From Salinicoccus sesuvii (GTDB lineage Bacteria > Bacillota > Bacilli > Staphylococcales > Salinicoccaceae), in contig NZ_JBHRWV010000010.1 in NCBI RefSeq assembly GCF_042648145.1, positions 1-64,000 of the forward strand: 64,000 nucleotides of DNA. The letters are read 5' to 3'. How positions within the stretch are numbered: position 1 is the first letter of the stretch; every line of letters begins with the position of its first letter. The notes under the pieces were generated by a model. That model saw nothing but the letters and a program-made list of their open reading frames with translations, was not told the origin of the DNA and ran no database searches. The position numbers and the translations under genes were made by a program. Of the stretch, positions 44,646 through 52,952 are shown piece by piece.

Positions 44646-44801
44646 ATGAAGTTTGTTGCAGGAGCGTGCTTTGCTGTAGGTCTGCTAATTATGATCGGTC
44701 TGCAGACAATATTACCGGATTCGTTTGCCGTAGTGGGGTATTTGGCCATGCTGATACTTTTTGCTGTGGGCCTATATTTCAGTTATGACAGCGAACTTTA
44801 A
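44646..44801 (+). CDS. Small two-helix membrane protein (51 residues)
   Basis: Starts MKFVAGACFAVGLLIM, has two hydrophobic helices separated by LPDSFA, and ends SYDSEL. AGGAGG lies seven bases upstream, and a hairpin terminator follows at once. I do not recognise the family. The 186 bases before it contain small inverted repeats but no other gene. Confidence 0.7.
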   Translation: MKFVAGACFAVGLLIMIGLQTILPDSFAVVGYLAMLILFAVGLYFSYDSEL

Positions 44802-44834
44802 AATGAAACCTGCCATAGCGGTGGGTTTCATTTA
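44801..44834 (+). terminator. Terminator after the 51-residue protein gene
   Basis: AAATGAAACC/GGTTTCATTT stem with an internal CTGCC-GGTGG part; modest T run. Confidence 0.75.
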
Positions 44835-44869
44835 ATAATTGAATACACATATAGAGATGAGGAAACTGT

Positions 44870-47800
44870 ATGAAACGTTTTTTCGAAGCTGTTATTAGTC
44901 GCAGCTTACTGTTTATCATTTTAGTTTTTACCATTGCGATTTTTGGTGTCTATACCTTCATCACCATTGATCAGCGGGAAATACCCGAAACAGAAGTCAA
45001 CTTGATCAATGTGACGACAGCGTGGCCAGGTGCCGACAAGAGTGATGTGGAAACGAACATAACAGAAATAATGGAGGCTGAAGTTTTCGGTATCGATGGC
45101 GTCGATGGGGTATCTTCTGTGTCCCAAGATGGAGTTTCGGTACTGACGCTTGAACTTTCGGATTCTGCTGAACCGAAAGACGTACTCAATGCAGTTAACA
45201 ATATGACTGGTGGACTCTCCGGTGACCTGCCGGAAAATGCTTCAGATCCACAAGTGGAATCCATCGGCAATGCATTTCCGTTACTGAGCTACCAGTTCCA
45301 TACAGAGGAACGGGCGGCCCTCGATGAAATCAGGCCCGACTTAGAAGGACTCGAGCGGGAAGTCCTTCAGCTGTCTGGCATTGATGGGGTCACTGTCAAA
45401 GGCTACACTGCCGACTCCTACACCATTTCGCTAGATCGTGAAGCAATGGCAGAGGAGTCTCTGGACCCAAACCAGATTCTTGGGGAAATAGAAACTGCAT
45501 TGGGTCCGGTCATTCTCGGAGAGGATGTTGATAATGGTGAAATCATCCGGCTGTCTTTCCAGGACGAAATGCCGCTATCGGTTCTTGAGCAAGTGCGAAT
45601 TGGCCCTGAAAGCATAGCGCTTGATGACCTTGCAGAGATTGAAATGATATCTGGTGAGCCGGAAGATATTGTGGAATACGAAGGAGAGCCTGCCGTATCG
45701 TTTACCGTATTCTTGTCTCCTGGTGAAGACGTTCCTTCTGTTTCACAAGATGTCGAATCAATTGTGAACGATACAATTGACGGTTTACCAGAAGATATAA
45801 CGGCTACGAATATTTCTTCTGAAAGAGAAAATGTAGAAGATATATTTACTGGACTATACATGTCTTTAGCTATTGCCTTGATTGCAGTCATTCTGAGTAC
45901 CTCACTTGGTCTCTCGCTCGTCGGATCGGTTACGGTGATGACGACGGTCGTACTCTCTGTAGTCATCGGTCTCATTCCGGTCCCATGGTTCGGAGTTGAT
46001 CTCAACCAGATTTCAGTCATCGGTCTGATTATTGCACTTGGTATACTGGTGGATGATTCAATTGTAGTCAACGACAATATAGAAAGAAGATTTACAATCG
46101 GGGATAACCGTGTGGATGGCGTCTTCAATGGATTGAAGGAGGTGGCTCCCTCAGTCATCTCGTCCACGCTTGCTATCGTCTTCACATTCTCTCCGCTTCT
46201 TTTACTGTCGGGTGCCAACGGTGATTTCATCAAAGCACTACCGAGTGTACTGATTACAACAATGATTGCGTCAACGGTACTTGCACTAACATTTGTCCCG
46301 GCTGCCAGGTATTTGCTTGGTCAGAGGAAAGCGCCTGACTATCCAGGACTGTTTGGACGACTGTTTGCACGAGGTGGCGATGTATATGCAGATAAGGTAT
46401 TGCCAGTAATTATCAAACGTCCGCTTGTCACTTTCCTGACAGTGTTGGTTATTGGCACACTATCACTTGGACTGATCCGCTTTACACCGTTCGAGTTCTT
46501 CCCTGAAGCGGACCGCTCCGAAGTGACAATAGATCTGATTTTTGATGAATCCCAAACCATTGAGCAAACACATGAGGAGGCCAACGCGGTACTCGATCAC
46601 ATTTTGGATGAAATGCCACATGTAGAAGCAGCATCGCTATTTACCGGCTCAGGACTACCAAACCTATTCGGTGCATCACTCAGTCAGTCCGGTCCGAATA
46701 CAGCTCAGATCGCGCTTGAAATCGATAAAACAGAACTCAGTGCATCTGAGACGATTGATCAGTACGAAGCACCACTTAGAGATGCTTTTCCAGAAACCAC
46801 CATTTTCATGGAAACCATCGTACAGGGACCGCCTGAAGGCGCACCGATTACAGTTGAACTATATGAAACAGATCTAGAGCGGCTTAGTGAAGAAACTGAT
46901 TCTCTCAAAAGTATGCTCGAAGCAGATGGTGCGCTTGTGACTACCAATCTGGGTGAAAGTGTACCGACCAATCAGTACACGATCAACCATGAGGCACTTG
47001 AAGAAAATAATATTTCCATATCTCAAATAAAAAATGAGCTGAATATGCTCTCTGCGGGCATTCCGGTACAGGGTATCGTAGTGGACGGCGAGACGCGCGA
47101 AACGACGCTCAAATATTCTGACGCATCGACACTCGATAACATTGATGTTGTCAGTACTTCAGGGGATCAGCCGCAAACCTATCCGTTATTAGACTTCGTA
47201 GAAGTAACAGAAATGGAGAGTCCCAAGTATATTCACCACGAAAATGGTGATAGGATGGTCGAGCTGGAAGTATACGCAGACGATGAAGCGGTGGCTAATG
47301 AAACCATCGAATCGTTCCGTGATACCTTGAGTGATTCTAGTAACATTGTCGTGGGTGGAGAAACCTCCGATCAGACAGATTTCTTCGTCGAAATTAGTAT
47401 TCTATTTGGCATCATACTCATACTGGTGTACCTTGTCATTGCAGTTGAGTTTAACTCGATCATCATGCCGTTAATTATTGTCTTCAGCATCTTCCTTGCC
47501 ATCAGTGGAGGGATCATCGGTTTGTTTGTGACTCAGACACCGATTAGTTTCCTTGGTATCATGGGTATGGTCTCACTATCGGGCATAGTCGTTAGAAACG
47601 CGATTGTCCTTCTCGACTTTATTGAAGCGAGAAGGAAGAGTGATCAATTCAATATCAATGAGGCGATCTACGAGAGTGGGCGTGCTCGTTTCAAACCGAT
47701 TCTACTGACAACGATAACCAGCATCATTGCCCTGACACCAGTTGCATTCAGCGGTGACGCACTATTCGTGCCGCTGGCCGTTACAGTCATTGCAGGAATT

Positions 47801-47878
47801 GCATTCTCCACAATACTATCAATGATTGCAACACCAAGCCTCTACTACTTGTACTACCGGTTGAGGTACCGGAAATAA
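44870..47878 (+). CDS. RND family efflux transporter (AcrB/SwrC-like)
   Basis: Proton-driven efflux permease of 1002 residues with 12 helices and two large extracellular loops, the HAE-type RND layout. The first helix is followed by IDQREIPETEVNLINVTTAWPGA, close to the AcrB motif, and helix 4 contains GLIIALGILVDDSIVVNDNIERR with the Asp pair used for proton relay. Gram-positive members such as B. subtilis SwrC work without an outer membrane channel and export lipopeptides or detergents. No adaptor protein gene is beside it. Confidence 0.92.
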   Translation: MKRFFEAVISRSLLFIILVFTIAIFGVYTFITIDQREIPETEVNLINVTTAWPGADKSDVETNITEIMEAEVFGIDGVDGVSSVSQDGVSVLTLELSDSAEPKDVLNAVNNMTGGLSGDLPENASDPQVESIGNAFPLLSYQFHTEERAALDEIRPDLEGLEREVLQLSGIDGVTVKGYTADSYTISLDREAMAEESLDPNQILGEIETALGPVILGEDVDNGEIIRLSFQDEMPLSVLEQVRIGPESIALDDLAEIEMISGEPEDIVEYEGEPAVSFTVFLSPGEDVPSVSQDVESIVNDTIDGLPEDITATNISSERENVEDIFTGLYMSLAIALIAVILSTSLGLSLVGSVTVMTTVVLSVVIGLIPVPWFGVDLNQISVIGLIIALGILVDDSIVVNDNIERRFTIGDNRVDGVFNGLKEVAPSVISSTLAIVFTFSPLLLLSGANGDFIKALPSVLITTMIASTVLALTFVPAARYLLGQRKAPDYPGLFGRLFARGGDVYADKVLPVIIKRPLVTFLTVLVIGTLSLGLIRFTPFEFFPEADRSEVTIDLIFDESQTIEQTHEEANAVLDHILDEMPHVEAASLFTGSGLPNLFGASLSQSGPNTAQIALEIDKTELSASETIDQYEAPLRDAFPETTIFMETIVQGPPEGAPITVELYETDLERLSEETDSLKSMLEADGALVTTNLGESVPTNQYTINHEALEENNISISQIKNELNMLSAGIPVQGIVVDGETRETTLKYSDASTLDNIDVVSTSGDQPQTYPLLDFVEVTEMESPKYIHHENGDRMVELEVYADDEAVANETIESFRDTLSDSSNIVVGGETSDQTDFFVEISILFGIILILVYLVIAVEFNSIIMPLIIVFSIFLAISGGIIGLFVTQTPISFLGIMGMVSLSGIVVRNAIVLLDFIEARRKSDQFNINEAIYESGRARFKPILLTTITSIIALTPVAFSGDALFVPLAVTVIAGIAFSTILSMIATPSLYYLYYRLRYRK

Positions 47879-47881
47879 TCC

Positions 47882-47924
47882 AAAAAATAGACGCAATGCC
47901 TGAAAAGGTATCGCGTCTATTTTT
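47882..47924. terminator. Bidirectional terminator between RND and CDF genes
   Basis: AAAAATAGACGC and GCGTCTATTTTT arms extended by imperfect pairs; overlaps the end of the CDF gene. Confidence 0.88.
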
Positions 47925-48810
47925 GTGACTCGTGTGTAAAAATGGCTGCAATCCATGGTTCAAAAGGCAAGTCGGTGAGGCGAGTTCTTAGTTGGCGGCG
48001 TATATCGTCCTGCACACTGATTCGTATGTCTGTATCCAAGGGGACAACGAAGTCGACTTCGATATAGAGTTTCGGTCCCATTTTTTGCATTCGTAGAGCA
48101 TAGTCCTCAAAATCATGTTCGCGTGAAAGAAGTGCGACTTCAGTTTCTACTACATCGCTGATCTGGTGCCGTGGTGCCATTTCAAGTAGTTCCCGTAAGG
48201 CTGTGTACATTTCTAGGAGAGGAACTTTGATAAAGTAGACGGCGACTATAATGACCATCAAGGGATCTATGTAAGAGACAAATCGATCTAGGGGTGTGAA
48301 GCTCAGAATCCAGCCGATGACAAATCCCAAAAGCACACCACCGCTGAGCAATGCATCCATACGCCACTGATTCATCTCTGCGGAGACAATTTCATCCCTG
48401 GCGCCTTTTGACCGGAAGTAGAAGTAAGCTATAAAGCATCCGAGGGTTGAAATGAGTGCATAAGCAATCCCTGTAGTCATTGACATCTCGTTTCCACCGG
48501 AGAAGAGGGCACTAGCTGCCTGAACTAAGGAAATAAGTATAAGGACAAGAATACCGACGTATTTGATGGTGATAGTCAGTGGAATGAAACTCTCTTTGCC
48601 GAATGGGAAGCGCTCTTCATCCTCCTTTTCAATAAACCGTAAAGCGAGCATCGACAATATCGATAAGAGGACGCTGATGAAGGAATAGTAGCCATCAAAC
48701 TGTATCATCTGACTGTCGGCTAAAATACCCCAGACAATTCCCAGTACTGCAAACGTAAGCCCGCCGATGATGGAAATCATGATGAGTTTTTGAACTCTGC
48801 TGTTATTCAT
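47917..48810 (-). CDS. Cation diffusion facilitator family transporter
   Basis: Membrane protein of 297 residues with six helices and a C-terminal cytoplasmic domain, a CDF divalent metal or cation exporter. FDGYYSFISVLLSILS and FPFGKESFIPL correspond to the family blocks, and QWRMDALLSGGVLLGF to helix 5. The usual His/Asp metal site of zinc transporters (H-x3-D) is not evident in helix 2, where F-D-G-Y-Y-S is found instead, so the transported ion may differ. Confidence 0.85.
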   Translation of the reverse strand: MNNSRVQKLIMISIIGGLTFAVLGIVWGILADSQMIQFDGYYSFISVLLSILSMLALRFIEKEDEERFPFGKESFIPLTITIKYVGILVLILISLVQAASALFSGGNEMSMTTGIAYALISTLGCFIAYFYFRSKGARDEIVSAEMNQWRMDALLSGGVLLGFVIGWILSFTPLDRFVSYIDPLMVIIVAVYFIKVPLLEMYTALRELLEMAPRHQISDVVETEVALLSREHDFEDYALRMQKMGPKLYIEVDFVVPLDTDIRISVQDDIRRQLRTRLTDLPFEPWIAAIFTHESQK

Positions 48811-48869
48811 AATGGGATCCTTTCTTGTTGCTTACAGTTAATTATACAAGGAACGTGGGACGACTGCTT

Positions 48870-49721
48870 CTATTCGTTTAGCATCACTTTTTCGTAAGAA
48901 GGGATCCGGCCCTTTTGGTAGGTACCTAAAATATTGATGAACCTGCTGACTTTACCGACATCATCCAAGGCACGGTCCAATATTTCGCCCAATCCCTCTT
49001 CGACATCAATAAAGAAGCCGTATGAAAAAGGCTTATGCTGGATTGGCCTTGAGGTCAGGTTAAGCAGATTGACATCATGATTCTTGAAAATATTAAGTAT
49101 TTCGCTGAGCGATCCGGTGCTGTGGTCGCTTTCAATATACAATGAGGTCTTGCTCGCTTTTTCAAGGCGTGCCATAGCTCCTTTCCTAAAGAACAGGAAG
49201 CGTGTGGTATTGAAAGGATTGTCACTGATGTTCTCGCGTACAATGTTCATTCCATAGAGTTCGGCCGCATGGCTGCCAGCGATGGCGGCGATTGTCGGGT
49301 CATCAGCGTCTCGGACCATTCTGACAGCTTCAGCTGTATCGGAATATTCTTTGACTTCGATGTTATGGTAGCCGCTTAAATATGCATGACACTGCTCCAA
49401 TGCTTCTGGGTGCGAATAGACCCGTGTCAGTTTACGTAGGTCTGTTGGGTGTCTACTGATCAGAGCATGATCGATTTTGACATACACCTCCTCCACAGCA
49501 TCGACTTCGAGATATTTCATTAAGTCGATCGTACGTGTAATCGGACCACTCGTTGAGTTTTCGACGGGTAAGGCGATATAGTCGACTTCATTCTCTACGA
49601 GCGCATCCACTAGCGATTTGAACGTAGCATATCCCTTCATAACATGCGCACGGCCATCGGAAAATTTTTTACAGGCGACTTCACTATAAGATCCTTCTAC
49701 ACCTTGATATCCTATTAGCAT
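48870..49721 (-). CDS. pheA: Prephenate dehydratase
   Basis: Converts prephenate to phenylpyruvate in phenylalanine synthesis. The dehydratase domain (residues 1-180) has GYQGVEGSYSE, PVENSTSGPI and the N-T-T-R-F catalytic motif; an ACT domain (about 195-275) contains LTSRPIQHKPFSYGFFIDVEG, the Phe-binding ESRP-like site for feedback inhibition. I start at ATG 49721, eight bases from AGGAG. The 270-base leader carries an apparent phenylalanine attenuator. No chorismate mutase domain is fused. Confidence 0.94.
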   Translation of the reverse strand: MLIGYQGVEGSYSEVACKKFSDGRAHVMKGYATFKSLVDALVENEVDYIALPVENSTSGPITRTIDLMKYLEVDAVEEVYVKIDHALISRHPTDLRKLTRVYSHPEALEQCHAYLSGYHNIEVKEYSDTAEAVRMVRDADDPTIAAIAGSHAAELYGMNIVRENISDNPFNTTRFLFFRKGAMARLEKASKTSLYIESDHSTGSLSEILNIFKNHDVNLLNLTSRPIQHKPFSYGFFIDVEEGLGEILDRALDDVGKVSRFINILGTYQKGRIPSYEKVMLNE

Positions 49722-49740
49722 TACCATCACTCCTATAGAT

Positions 49741-49793
49741 AAAATAAAAAACCATCTGAATCACTCCTGGCAAAAGAGAAACCCAAATGGTCT
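49741..49793 (-). terminator. Second terminator (T2) in the pheA leader
   Basis: Minus-strand long imperfect hairpin closed by ACCAT/ATGGT (49751-49791), followed by six T. It ends about 20 bases before the pheA start codon. Confidence 0.7.
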
Positions 49794-49837
49794 AAAAAAT
49801 AAAAATCCCAGCCACTTAGATTTCATAAATGGCCGGG
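49793..49837 (-). terminator. First terminator (T1) in the pheA leader
   Basis: Minus-strand CCCGGCCA/TGGCTGGG stem extended by TTTA/TAAG-type pairs (49807-49837), followed by ATTTTTATTTTTT. Its 5' arm CGGCCAT (49829-49835) can instead pair with ATGGCTG in the preceding hairpin. Confidence 0.85.
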
Positions 49838-49857
49838 AATGAAAATTCTCATTCAAA

Positions 49858-49923
49858 TCAGCCATCGTGGATATAGAACGTCTATATTCACGATGGAACA
49901 TAGACGCTATCTAAAATGGCTAA
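49858..49923 (-). promoter_or_regulatory. Switching RNA structures of the pheA attenuator
   Basis: Minus strand. GATGGCTGA (49858-49866) can pair with TTAGCCATT in the leader ORF (49915-49923) or with the 5' arm of T1. Between them a hairpin with 16-base arms (49862-49877, 49881-49896; one mismatch) competes with a smaller CGTCTAT/ATAGACG pairing (49900-49906 with 49879-49885). Confidence 0.7.
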
Positions 49924-49966
49924 AGAAAAAAGTATTCAATTGAGCTATCGTGTCATGTGTATCCAT
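49907..49966 (-). CDS. pheL: Phenylalanine-rich leader peptide of pheA
   Basis: Nineteen codons, MDTHDTIAQLNTFFFSHFR, then TAG. Four of 19 residues are Phe, three consecutive, and the last lies two codons before the stop. The start ATG is about 27 bases after the predicted transcription start and has only a weak site (GAGTGAT). The Ser-His-Phe codons form one arm of a pairing that decides whether T1 can form. Ribosome stalling at the Phe codons when Phe-tRNA is low would free T1's partner and allow pheA expression (inference by analogy with E. coli pheL). Confidence 0.7.
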   Translation of the reverse strand: MDTHDTIAQLNTFFFSHFR

Positions 49967-49999
49967 ATCAATCACTCAATTCGATTAAGATTGCCTATA

Positions 50000-50028
50000 A
50001 TCCTACCAATAGATGTGTGAATTGTCAA
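50000..50028 (-). promoter_or_regulatory. pheA promoter
   Basis: Minus-strand TTGACA (perfect -35), 17 bases, TAGGAT. It lies about 280 bases upstream of pheA and immediately upstream of the leader ORF. Confidence 0.75.
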
Positions 50029-50164
50029 TATATTATCCATATTTCTACGCATTTTTCCTTCGAACGTATAAAATAGAGAAGTAATGATATCGCTATGATA
50101 GAATCAGAATAACATTCAATATCATAAGATGAATAGAAATAATCCCGACATAGGAGTGTACAAT

Positions 50165-51226
50165 ATGGAAAAGTTGAAAATAGGCATCATATACGGCGGA
50201 CAGTCGACGGAGCATGAAGTCTCATTGCGTTCTGCTAAAAGCGTACTAGATGCGCTGGATAAGAGTCGCTACGCAGTTAGTCTAATTTACATATCGAAAT
50301 CAGGAGAATGGCTGCTTGCTGATCAGTCCGATAAAATCGAAGTATTAAAAGATAAAGAGAATGGCATTAGCTTATCCATTTTACCTTCGCGTCAGTTCAT
50401 TTCGGAGAAGGGCGAGCACGCACTGGATGCAGTGCTGCCAATTTTGCATGGTACTGCCGGTGAGGATGGTGTCGTCCAAGGGGTGCTTCAGATGATGAAC
50501 CTCCCTTATGCAGGCTGCAACGTCAGAAGTTCAGCAGTATGCATGGATAAAGATATGACGAAACGTCTGCTGAAGATGGAAGGTATCAGTGTGGCAGAAT
50601 GGGTGCTCTGCCGGCAGCACGAAAGAGATGCCGTCGATTATGATACGGTGAAGACAAAGCTCGGCTTGCCGATGTTCATCAAACCTGTCAATCAGGGTTC
50701 TTCTGTCGGTGTATCTAAAGTGACAGATGAGAAGACGTTCCAGAATGCGCTAGATCTCGCATTTGATTTCGATACTAAAGTGATGATCGAAAGTGCCGTA
50801 GAAGGACGTGAAATTGAAGTGTCCGTCCTCGGCAACACGGAACCTTTCGTATCGGTGCCTGGCGAAATCGTGGCAAATACCGACTTTTATTCCTATGAAT
50901 CGAAGTATATCGATGAGAATGGCGCTGCGCTCGAGATCCCGGCAAAGCTTGATGATGAGGTACGTGAGCATATCCAAAAGACAGCAGTCGATGCCTACAG
51001 GATACTCGACTGCGAAGGCATGTCCCGTGTCGATGTCTTCTTGCAGGAAGACGGAGAGGTTATTGTAAACGAGATCAATACACTACCAGGCTTTACTAGC
51101 ATCAGCATGTATCCGAAACTGCTTGAAGCTTCCGGCATCAGCTATAGCGAGTTGTTGGACCGACTGATTTCACTATCATTGGAACGCCATGCACTAAACA
51201 GCAGTTTAAAAACCGATCTATCGTAG
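50165..51226 (+). CDS. ddl: D-alanine--D-alanine ligase
   Basis: ATP-grasp enzyme of 353 residues that makes the D-Ala-D-Ala dipeptide for peptidoglycan. Conserved parts are IIYGGQSTEHEVSLRSA, LPILHGTAGEDGVVQG, PVNQGSSVGVSKV and the C-terminal SRVDVF and NEINTLPGFTSISMYPKL metal-site segments. The ATG at 50165 is eight bases from AGGAG; the frame reaches 50129. It is divergent from pheA. The Staphylococcus order ddl-murF is not kept: murF does not follow here. Confidence 0.94.
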   Translation: MEKLKIGIIYGGQSTEHEVSLRSAKSVLDALDKSRYAVSLIYISKSGEWLLADQSDKIEVLKDKENGISLSILPSRQFISEKGEHALDAVLPILHGTAGEDGVVQGVLQMMNLPYAGCNVRSSAVCMDKDMTKRLLKMEGISVAEWVLCRQHERDAVDYDTVKTKLGLPMFIKPVNQGSSVGVSKVTDEKTFQNALDLAFDFDTKVMIESAVEGREIEVSVLGNTEPFVSVPGEIVANTDFYSYESKYIDENGAALEIPAKLDDEVREHIQKTAVDAYRILDCEGMSRVDVFLQEDGEVIVNEINTLPGFTSISMYPKLLEASGISYSELLDRLISLSLERHALNSSLKTDLS

Positions 51227-51249
51227 AGAACTCAATAGGGGGATGGGAA

Positions 51250-51759
51250 ATGAAACTCAGAAAAGCAAATGAGGCAGACGTAAAAGCCATAGCGAAAGTG
51301 CAGGTCGACAGCTGGCGCACCACTTACAGGAACATCGTCGAACAGTCTTACTTGGATAATATGCGCTACGCAGACCGGGAGAAGATCTGGGTGGAGGTGG
51401 TGAAGCAGAATCCGATATTTGTCCTCACAGATGAAACAGATGAAGTTGTCGGCTTCGCTGTCGGTGGCGCGGAACGCAGTGGGGACTTCGAAGGATATGA
51501 TGGAGAGCTTTACGCCATCTACCTGTATGAGTCGATACAAGGTCAGGGAGGAGGCAGACGTCTAGTGGAAGCTGTCGCTGCTGATCTTGATGCGCGTGGG
51601 TTCAGTAAGATGGTCATTGCTGTGCTGGCGGAGAATCCAGCTTGCGGATTCTATGAAAAGATGGGTGGGCACAAAATAGGTGAAGAAGAAATAGAGATGG
51701 CCCAAGTGAAACACACGGAACTGATATACGGTTTTGATAACTTGAAGGCGATGATATAA
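51250..51759 (+). CDS. GNAT family N-acetyltransferase
   Basis: 169-residue acetyltransferase with the acetyl-CoA loop at IYLYESIQGQGGGRRLVEAV and the ENPACGFYEKMGG block. N-terminal KLRKANEADVKAIAKVQVDSWRTTYR is typical of the broad class. Start follows AGGGGGATGGG. It lies 24 bases after ddl and may be cotranscribed. Substrate unknown. Confidence 0.85.
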   Translation: MKLRKANEADVKAIAKVQVDSWRTTYRNIVEQSYLDNMRYADREKIWVEVVKQNPIFVLTDETDEVVGFAVGGAERSGDFEGYDGELYAIYLYESIQGQGGGRRLVEAVAADLDARGFSKMVIAVLAENPACGFYEKMGGHKIGEEEIEMAQVKHTELIYGFDNLKAMI

Positions 51760-51786
51760 AAATATCCCCCTCAGTAATGAGGGGGA
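51757..51786 (-). terminator. Terminator of the luciferase-like oxidoreductase gene
   Basis: CCCCCTCA/TGAGGGGG stem with GTAA loop; on the minus strand followed by ATATTTTTATA. It may also stop the GNAT transcript less well. Confidence 0.75.
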
Positions 51787-51792
51787 CTGGAA

Positions 51793-52839
51793 TCATTTGC
51801 CTTCCCATCGTGCAATTTCTTCTCTAACGATCGGAGCGACCTTTTCTCCAAAGAGACGGATGGATTTCATAACTTGGTCATGTGGCATCGTGCCAAGTGG
51901 TGTGTGGAGCAGGAAGCGTTTGATACCGACATTTTTGCGTAGATCGATGATCTTTTCAGCGACCGTTTCAGGACTGCCACAGTAGAGCGCCCCTTTTTTG
52001 GAACGTGCGATATCGAAACTGCGCCGAGTATAACTGCCCCAGCCTCGCTCCGCCCCAATCTTATTCATACCCTGTTGTGTGGAAGGGAAGAAGAGGTCTG
52101 CGGCTTCATCATCAGTATCGCCGATGAAGCCATGGCTATGGGAGGCGATGCCAAGCGTCTCAACCTGATGTCCAGCTTGGGCCGCAGTCTGTTTATAAAG
52201 CTCGACCAAAGGAGCGAAATTCTGCGGACTGCCGCCGATGATAGCGAGCGCCAGAGGCAGGCCTAGTTGGCCGGCCCTGACTGTGGAGTCAGGTGTACCG
52301 CCACTGGCAATCCAGATTGGCATCTGATCCTGCTCAGGTTTTGGGAATACTTCAAGTGCGTTCATGGGTGCACGATGGTTACCGTGCCAGCTGATCAGTC
52401 CACCTTTTTGCAGTTTCAACAGCAGATCCAACTTTTCATCAAATAGCGCATCATAGTCGTTCAAATTGTATCCAAACAGCTGGAAAGATTCAATGAAGGA
52501 GCCTCTGCCAGCCATGATTTCGGCGCGGCCACCTGAAATCCCATCCAGCATGGCGAATCGTTCGTGAACTCTTACCGGGTCGTCTGAAGAGAGTACAGTG
52601 ACTGCACTGGATAGCCGTATGTTTTCTGTGCGTGCAGCCCCGGCTGCAAGAACGATTTCCGGAGCAGAAGCGGCATAATCTTCCCGATGATGCTCCCCGA
52701 CAGCGTAGACGTCAAGACCGACCTGGTCTGCAAGTTCAATCTCCCGGACAATCTCGCGTAGTCTTTGTGCATGAGTGATTGTTTCTCCTGTATGGGGGTC
52801 GGGCAATGTTTCTGCGAATGTACTGATTCCAAGTTCCAT
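51793..52839 (-). CDS. LLM class flavin-dependent oxidoreductase
   Basis: Bacterial luciferase-like TIM-barrel protein of 348 residues that uses reduced FMN. Typical segments are ELADQVGLDVYAVGEHHREDYAASAPE, LSSAVTVLSSDDPVRVHERFAMLDGISGGRAEIMAGRGSF (shown here in parts) and PIWIASGGTPDSTVRAG. The GGAGG upstream supports the start. It belongs to the group-1 LLM proteins; the substrate is not evident and it is monocistronic. Confidence 0.88.
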   Translation of the reverse strand: MELGISTFAETLPDPHTGETITHAQRLREIVREIELADQVGLDVYAVGEHHREDYAASAPEIVLAAGAARTENIRLSSAVTVLSSDDPVRVHERFAMLDGISGGRAEIMAGRGSFIESFQLFGYNLNDYDALFDEKLDLLLKLQKGGLISWHGNHRAPMNALEVFPKPEQDQMPIWIASGGTPDSTVRAGQLGLPLALAIIGGSPQNFAPLVELYKQTAAQAGHQVETLGIASHSHGFIGDTDDEAADLFFPSTQQGMNKIGAERGWGSYTRRSFDIARSKKGALYCGSPETVAEKIIDLRKNVGIKRFLLHTPLGTMPHDQVMKSIRLFGEKVAPIVREEIARWEGK

Positions 52840-52952
52840 GTCATTCCTCCAAGGTTTTGATGGTTACATTTTAACACTGAATAGAGTCTTCGGCAGAATT
52901 AAAGTTTTGAGATTATGATAAAATACAGTAAAAAAGTATAGGAGATGGGAAT

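Noticed and set aside
45418..46233. 271-codon antisense frame in the RND gene, Ser/Thr-rich
   Set aside because: Shadow of a strongly conserved RND gene; no start signals and low-complexity product.
49741..50000. T-box riboswitch for pheA
   Set aside because: I looked for the AGGGTGG-type T-box sequence and a stem I specifier layout and saw neither; the leader ORF with Phe codons explains the region better.
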